Shown: positions 43,838 through 57,731, counted from the stretch's first letter. The stretch is 64,000 bases of DNA from Rhinopomastus cyanomelas (GCA_013400115.1 VXBP01008959.1:1-64000), one strand, 5' to 3'. Program-made: numbers and translations. The notes: generated from the letters alone by a model not told the origin.

Positions 43838-45231
43838 CCAAGGGGAATGAACCAACAGCCACTGGTAGGCCCAGTCTTGGTGCAAAAAAGTTTAATCAAC
43901 TCATTCTTGGAAAGAAGCCCAACAAGTCCAGCAGCTTGCAGGTGGTCCCGTTTAAGCACAGGGACAATGAAGACATAGGTAATGTGCTTGTGACAAACTG
44001 ATGACAGAGTGTTTCTGGCCTAGCCCCTGAGAACCCAGAGCAGAAGTAAGGAAGTGGATCCAGGGGAGCAATGGGATCAGGATGACTGAAAAGGCAAATC
44101 TCATTCACCAAAGATGATGTTTTCAGAAAACAGGCTTTTTTCAGTAAGCTTTGTATTTATCTGGGCAGTGGTTACTCCCACCAGACACATCTTCATCTCT
44201 CTCTTTTTCAGTCAGTCAGAGACCACTGACAATTATTCATGTCACTTTCTGTAGTGACTGCTATTTCCAACACTTTTCGGGCTTTTTACTCTCAGGAAAA
44301 GAATTGCCAAGCTGAAATTTCTGGTCATTCTCTTGCTTAGACCTGTTAACATTTAAAAATGTGCATGTGACTGAGATCAGCTCAAGTAAAGTGGGTGGCT
44401 GAAAATGATTTTGCTCCAAGCATCAAATACCCATTAAGGTGTTTGCAACCCTGTCCCTGGGGCATGGACGCTTGCAGGCTCAGTCATCTCCTCAGTTTGA
44501 CTTTGGCCTTTGCATGGACCCACTCTTCTCACCTGCTGCTGAATTGCTTGGTTTGAACAGCCCAGCTGCATTGTGCTGACACTTTTGTGTGGGTTTTTTT
44601 CCCAGTAATAGAGTGGAGCCAGGTAAATTACAAGTGAAAAGGAGAAAAAGAAGGCTCTCTGCACCAGGGTCTGAAGAGTTTGTCTCTCCACATGCAGCCT
44701 GTGGCCCCAGCCAGCCTTGCAGTTGCACTGACAAAGGAGGATTTTCCTCATTTTTCCTGCAAGACTGAAAAATTCTTTCTAGTTCCGAAGAAAATGTTAC
44801 TTCTCGGAATTTTCCAGCCTGTCTTTCCTGCCTGTGTTCTGTTCTGAGCAGACGCTGAGGAAGTCTGAGATGACTCGGGAGAAAGAACAGCAGAAACCTC
44901 TGCCCAAACTGTTTGAATAGCTAATACCCTTCCCAAATACTGGCACCTGGGAATCCTTTAATGAATTGGATGGTGCTTTGGGTAGACAGAGTATCTGCTG
45001 TCAGAAACAAGGGCTTATCATTATTTATTTATCTGCCTTAAGTCTTACAAGCAGTTAGCAAGTAACCCTTTCTTGTCCTGCCCTGTAGCTGGATATCCTG
45101 AAGCCAAAGTGTGCTGTCTGATTTAAAAAGTCTAAAGCTTTATTAGGGCAGACATTGCAGATTTATGTCACATTTTCAAATGGCAGAATTTGTCTCTGTT
45201 CTTTTAGTAAAACCTTAAAAACACATTGTCT
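43838..45231. other. Intergenic, no gene seen
   Basis: No exon or interspersed repeat recognised in this 1.4 kb. Confidence 0.55.
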
Positions 45232-46412
45232 GCTCTCGTAAGACATCACCTGGAGTCCTGTGTCCAGTTCTGGAGCCCCTAATACAAGAAAGATGTGGAA
45301 CTATTGGAGTGAGTCCAGAGGAGGTCACAGGGATAATCAGAGGGCAGGACTCCCTCTGCTCTGGGGACAGGCTGAGGGAATTGGGGCTGTTCAGCCTGAA
45401 GAATAGAAGGCTCTGGGGAGGACAGAACCTCACAGCAGCTTCCAGTACCTGAAGAGGCTACAGGAAAGCTGCAGAGGGACTTTTTACAAGGGACTCTAGT
45501 GATAGAACAAGGGGGATGGGCTCAGGCTAAAAGAGGGGAGTTTTAGACTGGATTTTAAGAAGAAATTCCTCACTATGAAGATGCTGAAGCACTCAACAAA
45601 TTGCTCAGGAAGGTTGTGGCTGCTCCATCCCTGGAAGTGTTCCAGACCAGGTTGGACGGGACTCTGGGCAATCTGGTCTGGGGAGAGACCCCTATGGCAG
45701 GGGGCTGAATCTAGATGATCTCTGAGGTCTCTTTCATAGAATCATTACGGATCGGAAGGGACCTCGAAAGATCATCTAGTCCAATCCGCCTGCAACAGCA
45801 GGATCACCTAAACCAAGTCACACAGGAACCTGTCCAGTCGGGTCTTGAACATCTCCAGAGAAGGAGACTCCACAACCCCCCTGGGCAGCCTGTTCCAGTG
45901 CTCCGTCACCCTCACTGTGAAGAAGTTCCTTCTCAGGTTGATGTGGAACCTCCTATGTTCCAGCTTACAACCATTGCCCCTTGTCCTATCACTACATGAC
46001 ACCGAGAACAGCCCAGTGCCATCCTCCTGACACCCACCCCTCAAATATTTGTAGACATTCATGAGGTCACCCCTCAGTCTCCTCTTCTCCAAGCTAAAGA
46101 GACCCAGCTCCCTCAACCTCTCCTCATAAGGGAGGTGTTCCACCTCTCTTATCATCTTTGTTGCCCTACGCTGAACTCTCTCCAGCAGCTCCACATCCCT
46201 CTTGTACTGAGGAGCCCAGAACTGGACACAATACTCCAGGTGTGGTCTCACCAGGGCAGAGTAGAGGGGGAGAAGAACCTCTCTTGATCTGCTAACCACC
46301 CCTCTTCTAATCCACCCCAGGATGCTGTTGGCCTTCTTGGCCACAAGAGCACATTGCTGGCTCATAGTCATCTTGTTGTCCACCAGGACCTTTCAGCCTA
46401 AACCATTCTATG
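45232..46412 (+). mobile_element. CR1 LINE 3' fragment, interrupted by another CR1
   Basis: Runs from GACATCACCTGGAGTCCTGT through degraded coding sequence to GATCTCTGAGGTCTCTTTCA, then resumes at 46390 with CTTTCAGCCTAAACCATTCT ATGATTC. The interruption at 45737-46389 is a younger CR1 on the other strand. CTTTCA is present on both sides, a 6-bp target duplication. Confidence 0.88.
45737..46389 (-). mobile_element. Young CR1 LINE 3' fragment nested in an older CR1
   Basis: The - strand carries 191 codons without a stop, the whole CR1 RT C-terminal region: MSQQCALVAKKANSILGWI, YSALVRPHLEYCVQFWAP, LLERVQRRATKMIREVEHLP, NFFTVRVTEHWNRLPRG, SLEMFKTRLD. There is no ATG at its 5' end because the copy is truncated. 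The tail begins at TAGAATCATTACGG. Intact frame and sharp junctions mark it as one of the most recent insertions in the window. Confidence 0.93.
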
Positions 46413-46829
46413 ATTCAGGAGGGGATGATATGTGGAAAACTCCAAATATTACATGCATTGTGCTCCAACATAACTACTGGAAAGCTAGGAATTGTTTTTA
46501 AATGAGACAAGAAGGGTTGTCATTTGGAGAAGGAATAGACCACCCTGTAAAAGATATTTGATCCTTTGTGTCGGGAAATTAAAAACCGGAACATTTATTA
46601 ACAGAGATCCAATAAGATAAGTTTTTCTTTCTTGTCTGCTTAGACTCCTACTTGATCTAAAGAGAGAATTCAGTTTGTGGTTTCAGAGCCATGCATGAAG
46701 GCTCTTCTTAATAACGTGATCCAGAACCATTATCCTTTGAACTGTATTTCCTCTGTTCTTCTTATTGTCTTGATTTATCATTGTCTGCATCATTCCCCAA
46801 ACCTGATTAACTCTATAAAATCATAATTT
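46413..46829. other. Intergenic, no gene seen
   Basis: AT-rich spacer between two CR1 copies; nothing recognised. Confidence 0.55.
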
Positions 46830-47886
46830 ATCATAGAATCATAAAATCATTAGGGATTGGAAGGGACCTCAAAAGATCATCTAGTCCAATCCCCTGACAC
46901 AGCAGGATCAACTAAACCAAGTCACGCAGGAACACATCCAGGTGGGTTTTAAACATCTCCAGTGAAGGAGACTCCACAACCTCCCTGGGAAGCCCCTTCC
47001 AGTGCTCCATCACCCTCACTGTGAACAAGTTCCTTCTCATACTTATGTGGAAGGTCCTATGTTCCAGCTTACAACCGTTGCCCCTCATCCTATCACTAGA
47101 TTACATCCTCCTGACACCCACCCTTTAAATATTTATAGATATTAATGAGGTCACCCCTCAGTCTCCTCTTCTCCAAGCTAAAGAGGCCCAGCTCCCTCAA
47201 CCTTTCCTCATAAGGGAGGTGTTCCACCTCNNNNNNNNNNNNNNNNNNNNNNNNNNNNNNNNNNNNNNNNNNNNNNNNNNNNNNNNNNNNNNNNNNNNNN
47301 NNNNNNNNNNNNNNNNNNNNNNNNNNNNNNNNNNTACTCCAGATGTGGTCTCACCAGGGCAGAGTAGAGTGGGAGAAGAACCTCTCTCAATCTGCTAACC
47401 ACCCCCATTCTGATCCACCCCAGGATGCCGTTGGCCCTCTTGGCCACAAGAGCACATTGCTGGCTCATGGTCATCCTGCTGTCCACCAGAACCCCCAGGT
47501 GGTTTTCTCGTACACTGCTCTCCAACAGCTCAGTCCCCTGCCTATACTGGTACCTGGGGTTGTTCTTGCCAGATGTAAGGCTCTACACTTACCCTTATTA
47601 TACTTCATTCAATTTCTCTCTGTCCAGCTCTCCATCCTGTCCCGGTCTTGCTGAATGACAGCACAGTCTGCAGGGGTGTCAGCGACACCACCCAGCTTTG
47701 TGTCATCAGCAAACTTGCTGACAGTGCACCCTAATCCCTCATCCAAGTCATCAATGAATAGATTGAACAGGACCGGTCCCAGTACAGACCCTTGGGGGAC
47801 TCCATTAGATACAGGCCTCCAGCTAGACTCTGTCCCATTGACCACTAATTTGTAGGCTTTAGCCACACAGTTCCTCACAGACTCCA
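46830..47886 (-). mobile_element. CR1 LINE 3' fragment, 1.05 kb, containing an assembly gap
   Basis: Begins TCATAGAATCATAAAATCAT and reads back through the 3' UTR and C-terminal domain to the reverse transcriptase (- strand VPQGSVLGPVLFNLFIDDLD, FADDTKLGG). Ns fill 47231-47334 between GTTCCACCTC and TACTCCAGAT. The 5' end of the copy is near 47886. Frame otherwise mostly open in blocks. Confidence 0.92.
47231..47334. other. Assembly gap, 104 N
   Basis: A run of 104 Ns inside a CR1. The same interval in the sister copy is 46147-46231, 85 bp, so the real missing sequence is probably about 85 bp of CR1. Confidence 0.95.
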
Positions 47887-50800
47887 TACATTCTTGGTTT
47901 GATTTCTTTTTCCAATTTTCTAATCTTTAAATAAATTACAGTGTTTATAGCAAAAAAGTGAACAAGTAAATGCTGTGACTTTAGAGATTTCCCTTTACTT
48001 GAGCCCGGCTTAACTCCTGTGAACTGTGAAGGTGGAAGTACACATTGTGTTTGTCCAGCATCTAGCAGAATTTTTCCTCTATCTTTAGTCTGTATAGGAA
48101 TACAATCCATATACCATATAATAATTATGATAATGACTACCATCTAGTCTCCTGCAGCAGCTGTTCTATTTGCCTTTGCCTCAGAATTTCCTCAAGCACG
48201 GTGACTTTGCCCTTGTCCAATAAGGTCTGTAGGTCATTGCACGTCTGAGCCAAGGAAGTTTCTTCCATGACAATAAGAGAAACAACATGCCCAGCCCCCA
48301 CTGTGAGTTTGTCAAAGCAGCACTATCACACTGTACCAGTGGAAAATAGGGTCTCACGGAGTTGGTTGTTTGGGCTTTACAGCCAGGCACAGAGCAGTTC
48401 CATGCTCTCAACCACCTTTGATGCACAGAGATGCATATGGACTGTGAGACCTCAAATTGTTTTCCAGCCTAGAGGCCCAGATCTGCGCAGCAGTCACATT
48501 CTGCTTGCTTCCAGGATGTTACCTGGGTGTGTTACAGTCTGCCTTCTCTTCCCTCTCCTCCCTTCCATGCTTCTGCCTTTCCATTGGAAAGAAAGCTGGA
48601 ATCGAGGGCAGGTGATGTGGTGGACTCCTGGTTTAGACAACTGTCTCTTATGGTTCGCTAATAAAAACATCACAGAGCTTGCCCTCGCATTGTAGAATCA
48701 CTGTGGGATGGACTGGTGCCAGCTGCTGAGCACCTACATGTAGATAGGAACTACAGTGGTGCTTTTGAACCCAGTTTCCTAGAGAACCATCACCAGACAA
48801 ACTCAAACACTGTTTGTTTTACAGCTACTACTGTGGCGGGAAGAGTTAAAGTGTCATTGTTTTGGGAGACAGCTGTTCTGACCAGTACTGACTGGTCTAT
48901 ATGCCTAGTTCTAGGACTCCAGTGGATCTTGGTGTGCAAATGCCTAATAAGCTTCAAATTACAAAATAACTCAATGTTTCCTTTTCATTTGGCCACAATT
49001 TTTTTTCTGCTAACCCAGAATTGCTTCGTGGTAGCTTGAGATCTTTGAAATGATGTGCCACAGCTATATGAACTTGGCTGAGAGTAGGTGAAACCTGCAG
49101 CTTATCTGCTTGGTTTCAGCAGAAATACGAGCTCCAGTAGGCTGTTAGCTGTGTGTTAGCTGAGTGCTTGGAAGAATCATGCTGTGAAAAAAGCCAGCCC
49201 TGAAATCAGAAACTGTATTTGGGTCTAGCCTGGTTCCTGGTTGAAGTCTAGGTCTGGCAGAAGTCAATGACAAAGCTTTCACCGATCTTGCTGGACAAGG
49301 ATCTCCTCTGTGGAGTGGTAATGAGAAGCCACTGGAACAGCAGCAGCAGCAGAAATGGCAATGAAGTAGTTGTGGCAAGGTCAGATGTGATGCTCAGTGT
49401 TTTGCACAGAGAAACAAAATTATGAACTCACAATATGAATTTGACGAGAAATTCAAAGTGGTTGTGCAGTGACCACGTCCTCTTAAGAAAAGCTGCAAGG
49501 GAGGTGATTTGAGCATGACCTAAGGTCTGTTCATTGGGATTACCTCTGTCTCAAGGCAAGCTCACAGCTTCTCCACATTACCAACTAACATGGGCTCCTA
49601 AAGGGAGGGATTCCTCACAAATTACCTGTGAGAGCACAGCAGCATGGTTCCAGCTCCTGTGAGACTTCTGGTTACAATTCCATAACTATGGTAAAGCCCC
49701 TTGAACTGATTGCTCAAGCCAGAAGTAACCTCGACTGGTGGCTAGCCCCCTTGTATGCTGTAGGAATCCTGCCTTATAAACACTCATAGACTTTGAACAC
49801 CCTAGAGCAGCCCCCCTACTCCCTCAGTAGGCAAAACATCAAGGCACTCATTTCCTACCTTATAAGACCTGATTTTGGAGAAGGCAGCATCCAATAAATC
49901 CTTTTCCTCTTCAGTTTAAACAGCACCTCCTTGGGTGTTCTGAACAACTCAGTAACATTATTTCTTCTCTCCTCCACTGTTTTTAAACAGAGAGTTGTAA
50001 TGCTGATGGAACCTGCAGGCAGCAAGGGGAGCTTTCGTTGGTGCATGCAGTAAGTACTTGTCTTTTTTACATCCTAATTTATAGTAGAAAATATGTGGGG
50101 TGGATGAAGAAATACTCCTCTGTATCTCACTCTCTTAAGTCCTCTGTTCCAGAAACAGATGCGAATTGTGTTCTATGTGCAACTCCTGTCGACTTTATTG
50201 TTACATTCAAAAAAATAGTGGGTCTAGTGAAGGTCGTCGAGACAGTAGGCCTGTGGAAGCAGAGAGCAGGTAAGCGGCACATGTGAAAAACCAGCGCTGC
50301 GCAAAAGCTTGGTAGACAGCGCCCTCTTTGTTCCACGAAGAAGAATGCACCCCTCGGAACCTTGCTGTTCCAAGAAGTAAGCAACATTCTGGTTCAGAAG
50401 TACGTTGGGAAGCTGCCAGCCGTTCAGACTTCTCTGTGTTTGGAAATCCTGTGCAAGCCAGGCTCCTCTAGCCCAAAGTGGAGACCACAAGAAATACTTG
50501 AGCACAGAGCTCTGTGTCTCTGCAGGGAGATCTAGCAGACATAGACGCACAAACACAGTATCACAGTATCACAGTATTATCAGTATTAACCTTTGCCAGA
50601 GGAAATAAAGAAGGACTTTGACCCTGTTATGTAGGTGTACTAGAACAGTAACTTCTTCGAATCTGCTTTCTGTCGAAAAGTTCTTGGAATTTGGAGTCTT
50701 TGCAGGGCCCAAATGCAGGATCTAGCAAGATCCTCACTAATTCTAATTCTTGTGCTGCTACTAGAGTTCAGCCAGGCTTGCAACAAGCTGGACTGGTTCT

Positions 50801-53800
50801 CCTAATCTTGGTAGCAACTACAAGGTGGGTCCTTTTGGGGACCTCTTCTGACTGAAAGAAACAAACTGCTGAGATACCACGGACTAGGAGAAGAGTTTTT
50901 GTGCTTCAGGAAACTTCTGGGTTTCTGGGCTTTGAAACAAAGTTGCCTGGGAAGGATCTGGGAGTAGTCTACTGCCCAGTGGTGTGAAAAGGCTGCACTT
51001 GGCATCAGGGATTTGGCATTGCTGTGCCTGGCACACACACACAGGTGCTATAGGGGCCTCAGCTCTTCACAATTCCAGGAACTGAAGGAAGAGACAGCCA
51101 GGAGGAGCAAAGAATACACAGACTTGAATAATCAGGAAAATAAGATAAACTGTGCTAAGTGGCAGCTGGTCTTTAGAGAACAGGCTGTGTAAATACCCCA
51201 AGGGTCTTGTGCATCATCCCTGGGAAGCCAGTCCTCAGAGAGGGGCTCTGCCAGATTGCCACGCCACACTGGAGGTATGTTTACTTCTGCAGAGCCTTCA
51301 GTGTTTCCTGTGAGAACATTCCACTGCTCAGAACCCATACATACTGACCTTTCAATAAGCAGTGTTTCCTTGCTGTGACTATACACATCTGTCCAGGCCA
51401 GAAAAAAGCCTCCAGATAAATTTTTAGTGCTCATCCTCTTCTAGGCACAAAAGGGAGAGGTGCAGTCTGGTCCTAATCCTTACACCAAATAACTGGATTC
51501 TTCATTGTGTCTTCCTTGCATAGATGACATACAGTGTAGTTTCTCTACCTGTACATAGTCTGGAAGCAGTTGGTAGGGAAAGTTGCCTGGAATAATTTTC
51601 AGTGCCATGTATACTGACAGCTCTGCACTGTTGACCAGGAAGGATGACTTTAGGAAGAGGCATGCAGCTTGCCAGCATGGTGACATTTCAGTGCCTGCTG
51701 TTCATGTTGCTGCTGGCTGTCACTGTGCAAACCATAACTCGATGAACATTGAACTAAAGGTATTGCCAGTTCACATTTCTGATTTAGCCTCAGATCCACT
51801 TAATGTCTGATACGTACCCTTCTTTTAATCCTTTGCTGTGTTTCCTTCTTTGGTCTCTCCCTCTGTTGCTCCTCTGGATCGCCAGGAAAGTGCTGATTAT
51901 GTTCATTCCCTGCAACTCAGTTGTACTGGTGGAGTTGCCAGAGCTGGAGGCACACAGCAGTCTTGGCACGGGCTATGACATGATCTGTAGTGATCTTGGC
52001 AAAAGAACTAACCCCAGCCTGTGGGTTTTCTTGCAGGCTTCTACGGAGGCCCCATGGAGCAGGGATGGCCAAAGGAGAGGAACAGCGAAAATTATTTAGT
52101 ATCAAACTGTTGTCCTGTAGAAGCTGAGGTTTGGATCAGCAGATCAGTGCTGTTGAAGCAGCACTTAGGTGCCTTCCGGCCCTGCTCGGGTTTGGGCTGC
52201 AAGTGCTGTAGCAGTGAGATGTTTGGTCCTGAACATTCTAATCCGTGGGCTCTCTCTCCACTCTCCTGCTGTTTTCACCATCCTCTCATACTTTTGGGAC
52301 CTGTCAGTACCCAGCATCTGATTCAGCAACAGAGCTGTCTGAGAGATAATTTTCAGACCGATTTAATCCAGAAAGCAGAAAGTAAGAAACTGCTGAGTAC
52401 AGTTGACGCCAACAGCCTATCAAGTGTGCCCCAGGACTGCTGGTGCGCTATACTCCCCAACACAGGCACCATCCCTGCACTGAAAGACTGGAAGGCTGGT
52501 TTGGAAATTAAAAATGGTAGAGACAACAAGGAAGAAGAAAGAAAGTAGTCTCCATGACAGTGACCTGCCCTCTTGCTGTTGCATGCACAATCACAGGAGT
52601 GTTTACTTGATGTACACTGGGATACACTGTTGTCTTTGCAAGTGAGAGACACCTAATAGAATTAACCCAGGGAGACGAAGACAAATAAGAGGAAAGAACT
52701 TGGACAATCAAAAAAGGAAATTAAATGGATTAATTATATGGTGACTCCAGGGATCTGCTCTTGAACTTGCTGTCCCACCCTGTAGTTCCCAATCTAAGAT
52801 CCATACAGCATCAGTTAAGGATCTGAGTCATCCTCTTGTTTATTAGCTGTTCTTGGTGCCCACAGGCTCTACATGAGAACAGACTATAATTGGCATCCAC
52901 AACAGTACCAGGGAACTCCTGCTGTGGATTAGGATCTAATTGTTCTAGGAATACAAACAGAAAACATGGGAGCATATAAAACACTTGAAAGTCATTTTCA
53001 GTCTAATCAGGGAGAAGAAAGAGCTAGAGAGGGACAGCATTATCACATCCTCTTCATGGACAGGAACTAGAGAGATCAAATAACTCACCCCACATCACAG
53101 AGAGGGTAGGCCAGGCAGTGAACCAAATCCATAAGGACCTCTTTGCTTGCAGTCCCATCTCTTCTTTGTGTAAGGGCTCTGCTCTGTTTGTGGAGGAAAT
53201 GTGGTCATTCAGCAATCAGCAATAGTCTGAAAGGGAAGGTTAAAACTCCAGTTTTGGGATGCAAGTTAAGCCTGTGATGTTAAGAGGTATAAGAACTAAA
53301 CTTGGAGGTTTGTGTAAGAACTGACAGTGCTGATACCTGGCTGTTCAATTTCATGGACCTGTGGGAAGGACTAAGTTGGGTGGTTTCTGTGTTTGTATTC
53401 ACTTGCACTGGTGACTTGCAGGAGGGGCAATAACGGCCTAACTATGAAGGGCAATGATTTAGGACAGGAAATCAGGGGAACTAAAGACTTGGGACAAATC
53501 TCTTTGTGCTACATAACTTTAATGGAGATGGTCATGAATATTGAAAGTCTTGAAAACAGCCTGTCTGGAAGCTGCTGAGGGGTAGGAAAGGCAGCTTGTT
53601 TTTTCAGAGGCTGGAGAGGTTGCAGCCACTTGTTGTATTGCAGGTGGACAGTGGACATGCAGTTAGTGGCTCCTGTGAGCCCATCAATTTGCCACTGTCA
53701 TCACAGCTGCTGGAGATCCATTCCTGCATCCTGTCCTCTGTAAACAGCAGCCCATAACCACAAAGCACCAAACATCTCTGGCCCAGCAGCAGCTCAGTGA

Positions 53801-56800
53801 GACAGAGAGCTGCTTGCTGAAAGCTGCCGTCTGTTTGCTTGCAGTGAAGTCAATATTTACCAAGAGAGGCTCCACTTTTGCCCAGCTGCAGTGTAACAGC
53901 TTTACCACTCTTGCACTCAGTGGCCCTGTCTTCCAGCATTAACATCAGGAGGTGACGAGTGACCAGGCTGGCCTGATAAATGAGAAGAGATGGGTAAACA
54001 GAGAACAGCAAACACTTCCTGGGGGGGCACAGAACACCTGCTGAGAAAAATGTTCTTTTTTGCAGGGATCAGGTAGCTTGTGATGCCAGATCAGGAAAGA
54101 CATGGGAAGGATGCTATTTGCTGTCTTGAGTGCTGGGAGGTCCCAGCCATGAGCAGGGATATGCAGGGAGCTGCTGAGGTGGCTTCATAGAGGAGGCACA
54201 ATGTTATCCCAGAGCTGTAGCTACTAAGGTTGACCTCCCCCCCCCCCGCTACTGTTTCTGACTACGTGGGAAATGGGGGAGGCAGGATGCACAACACACT
54301 TGTGGAAAAGTGCTTTCACAGGCTGGAGGGCAGTGAGTTCCACCATATGATTACAGCCACAGTTCCTCAGTTATCAGAGGTGTGTGAGAGAACTGTGACA
54401 GGCAAATAAAAATCTAGAGGCTAGTTTCTGCCATTATGTCTTCAAGAGTGAATCTGTGGGATTTTGCAGCTATCTGCAGATACTCTAGTGGTAGCTTTAA
54501 GTTGGCTGGAGCTTACTAGCATGATCTGCTCCGCATTAGGCAGACAATAGCTCACAGTCATAGGGACAGGCAGGAGGGAAGGATTAATAAATGTTAGAAA
54601 GGGCTTAGAGACATTGAGGGAGAATACTCAAAAAAGGATAAGCTGTTCAGTTTGGGCTGTTTTCCCTTGGTTTGATTTTTTTTTTTTTAATTTCTCTCCA
54701 TCAGGACCCTCTAGAGGAAGAAATTTAAATGACTGAAGACTGAGCCTTTTTGTACTGACCAAATGACACAGGAGCATAAGTTCACTAGAAGGTGGCTGAT
54801 GTATCTTCAAACACTACAGAGATGTCTGTGGGTTGGCAGCATCTCCCTGAGTGCTTAGGAAGGAAGTGGTGGTGAACAAGGAGGACATGAGGAAAGGGAG
54901 TTCAGCCTTTATGTGAGTAAATGGTGGCTTGATGGAGGAGAATGCAGAAGAATGGATGCAGGGGTAGACAGAGCATAGAAATGAAGGCTAGAGACTATAA
55001 AAGATAGTGGAATAATGTGGCTTATGCACTAATGAGAAAAATCAGTTGTGGCAGCTGAACTGTGTCAAGGGTCAGGCAGTGTCAGTAGCCCATTCTGGTA
55101 TTTCTGGTGGCAGATCACAGATGGTTTAACATGGTATGGGACTACTGATCCTGTGGTTCACACCTCCTTTCCCATTATGGATTTGATGGTTCACCTTGGT
55201 GGGGTCCAAAATCTTGCAGTTAAACGTCTTATGATCACCTGGGCTCATGTAAATGAATTTTTACAGAAAGGTCACTCCATGAAACAAGAAACCACAGCAG
55301 AAAATGGTCCCAGTAGGGCCATACTCAGCACTGGCCTCTGAAGAGCAGTACTAGGTTGCAAGGATCCCAAGTCCGCTACCCTGAGCTAGTAGAGCCTGGG
55401 GCAGACAGCAGCTGCACTGGACTGCCTCCCAGGAGCACAGTGAACAAGATCAGCCAACATCTGTTCCCCTTTAATCTCTTGTTCCTTCATGTTTTTGTGT
55501 AGAGCCTTTGTGTGTAATGAGTTGCATGCTCTGGCACATCCCCAGCCACTCTCCTGGACACCAGTTTCCCAGGCAGGCAGTGCTGCTGGAACCAAAATGC
55601 TCCCTAAGGCTGGGATGCGCAGGAAGATGGTGCAGGCCACAGACTCGAGTGTATTTCTGGTGGCCTAGCCCCTCCTGCCCCACCACACTCTGCAGGACTT
55701 CCAGGGCTCACTAAAGCCCATCAGGAAGAGGCTGAACCGTGCAAGTTGGTTCCCATTCATGTCACTGTTTCCAGTTGTTTTGATTACAAGGGGTGCATGT
55801 CAGGACAACCTCCAGACCTTCCTTTTGCTCACATCCCATTTGTGTAGTTAGGGTCTGCACCTGCAGGGTCTGCTTGCCTCCAGCCACTGGGGCTTTTAAC
55901 CTCCTGCATTTGCCACTGAACAAATTTGGCTGCGTTATGAGAATTTGAACTTGAGGAGAACAATGTATTCACAGTCTTCTGCAAAGATCTTGTGATTTCT
56001 CCTCTTCTGCGTCTGACTTCAGAAGTTCACAGTGATCCTAGGAGTGGAGCCAAAGAGTGTCTCCTGCTGAGGAAAGCAGCCGCAGATACTCTGTGGCATC
56101 ACTCTCTGTTTAAGCCCCTGCTGAAGCAACTCAGCAGCATCCAGAGCAGCAATCTGGAGGTTGAAGGCTCCTGTGCTGTAGAGAGTTTAGACAGACTTCA
56201 GGAGAGGAGGTGCTTTTCTCTCCAAATAATCTCTGACATTCTAAATAACTTCTGCTTTGTTGTTTGATGGGATCCTTGCATCTCCTGCAGGTCAGGAAGC
56301 CTCTCCACCTCTGAGCCTTTCAAAGACTGACAGACAGGATCCATGCAATTGTCTCTCATCCAGGAAATCACCAGCAAGAGGAATGGTCATGGGACTGCAC
56401 TGAACTGAGGTAACAAAGCACCAGCTTCTGCATCACAGCACCTTGCAGTCAGGAGCAGTTGTGATGGCAGGATGGTGCATGCAAGAGCAGTTCAGATGGA
56501 AAAGTGATGTGAAGAATACACAGTGGGACAGATACTGGATGTCAGTGAAGCCAGGGCAGCTCCAAAGGATTGTGAAATGTCCCTTCTCTATAGCCAGCTG
56601 TAAAACAAAGCTGGCTGGATCTATAGCTTCAAAGTTCAGAGCAAGGGAAGATGAACAAAATGTGAGGCCCTGAACAGAGGGGGCTGCTGGCTCCCAGATT
56701 TCCCAGACCAACATAATTTCATGCTGGCCAGTGTGTCTGTGCTTTGGTGGAGATGCTCTCCTCTTGGAGTCACAAGGAGAAAGAGTGGGATAACGGGCAC

Positions 56801-57731
56801 CATCTAGCTAAAGTAAAAGAGCAACCAACACCCAGAAAGTTGAGCTCCTGTCCTGCTCCCACATCCAAGCCTCGGGAGCCAGCAGTGTCTGTGACCTGTT
56901 GGTGATGCACCGGTAGATACTCGGACACCTCCTTTCCCCATCTCTCTGCCTGCGTGAGGATGCTGGACTTTCTCATACCTCTTCCATCAGGGCCCATGCA
57001 GCAGGGAGGGATTGTCAGGGCTGGAGTGCACACAGCACTGTGGAAGTTATTGCTGTTCCACAGGTTGCTTGTTCAAGGGCTCAGCCCTTTTTTTTTTTTT
57101 TTAATCATGCTCCTACCAGCTTCATTTTCCAGAAGCCAGTGAAAACAGGATATGATGCAATTAAATTAATGTTTCCAACTGCTTCTCCCAGGAAAACAGC
57201 CTATGGGCAAGGACCCTGCAAAGCCAGGAAGAAACTGCCAGGATAAACAGAATGGTCTCCCAATGTTAGAGGGACCTCTGCCATGTCTTTGTAACAGAAC
57301 AGTTTGTGTCTCCCTCCTTGTGTCACTGTACACGGCAGGTGCTTGGAAGCATTGCTAGATACCTTTTGTATATTGCTTTGCAGCAGTGAAACCTAGGTGT
57401 AGGAGATCCTAGAAATGTACAGAGCAATATACCCTCCAGTACTGGTCTCCTTCTTTCCCCTTCACATCATTGACTCAGAGATACCCAGTCTGGGAACCTG
57501 CAGAGGATGCTGGTAAAGAATAGACAGGGCTTTAGGTTGCCTGCAAAGCCATGGATTAGTGCCCTCCGTTGGAAAACAACTTGGCCTTATTTTTTCCCTG
57601 TGATTTCTGCTAAGTTTTCAGTGTAGGGACATGTCTTACTGACTCACCAGCTCCAGGTCCCAGCTCCAGGTCCCAGGACCATGCTGTGCCATGGAGGCCA
57701 CATCAACCATCCAGAAGACAAAAAATTTGTC
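47887..57731. other. Intergenic repeat-poor block, no gene seen
   Basis: Nearly 10 kb with no clear interspersed repeat. Contains a CA run at about 51020-51032, a C run at 54236-54247, T runs near 54678 and 57089-57102 and the small repeat TATCACAG at 50560-50575. Open frames such as 48267-48695 and 52021-52548 show no family resemblance, and no exon chain was found. Confidence 0.55.

Noticed and set aside
48267..48695. 142-codon open frame
   Set aside because: No domain, no codon pattern, no supporting splice or promoter context.
49985..50055. Exon-like stretch ending in a strong donor (GCA|GTAAGTAC)
   Set aside because: There is no convincing acceptor, no coding similarity and no partner exon. 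Isolated donor matches are common.
50559..50590. Repeated TATCACAG as the end of a CR1 or LTR element
   Set aside because: Only about three units remain and no body of an element follows. Kept as simple sequence.
52021..52548. 175-codon open frame with a charged C-terminus
   Set aside because: It begins with a plausible ATG but has no family resemblance and lies in unremarkable intergenic DNA. Its lysine/glutamate end comes from an A/G-rich tract.
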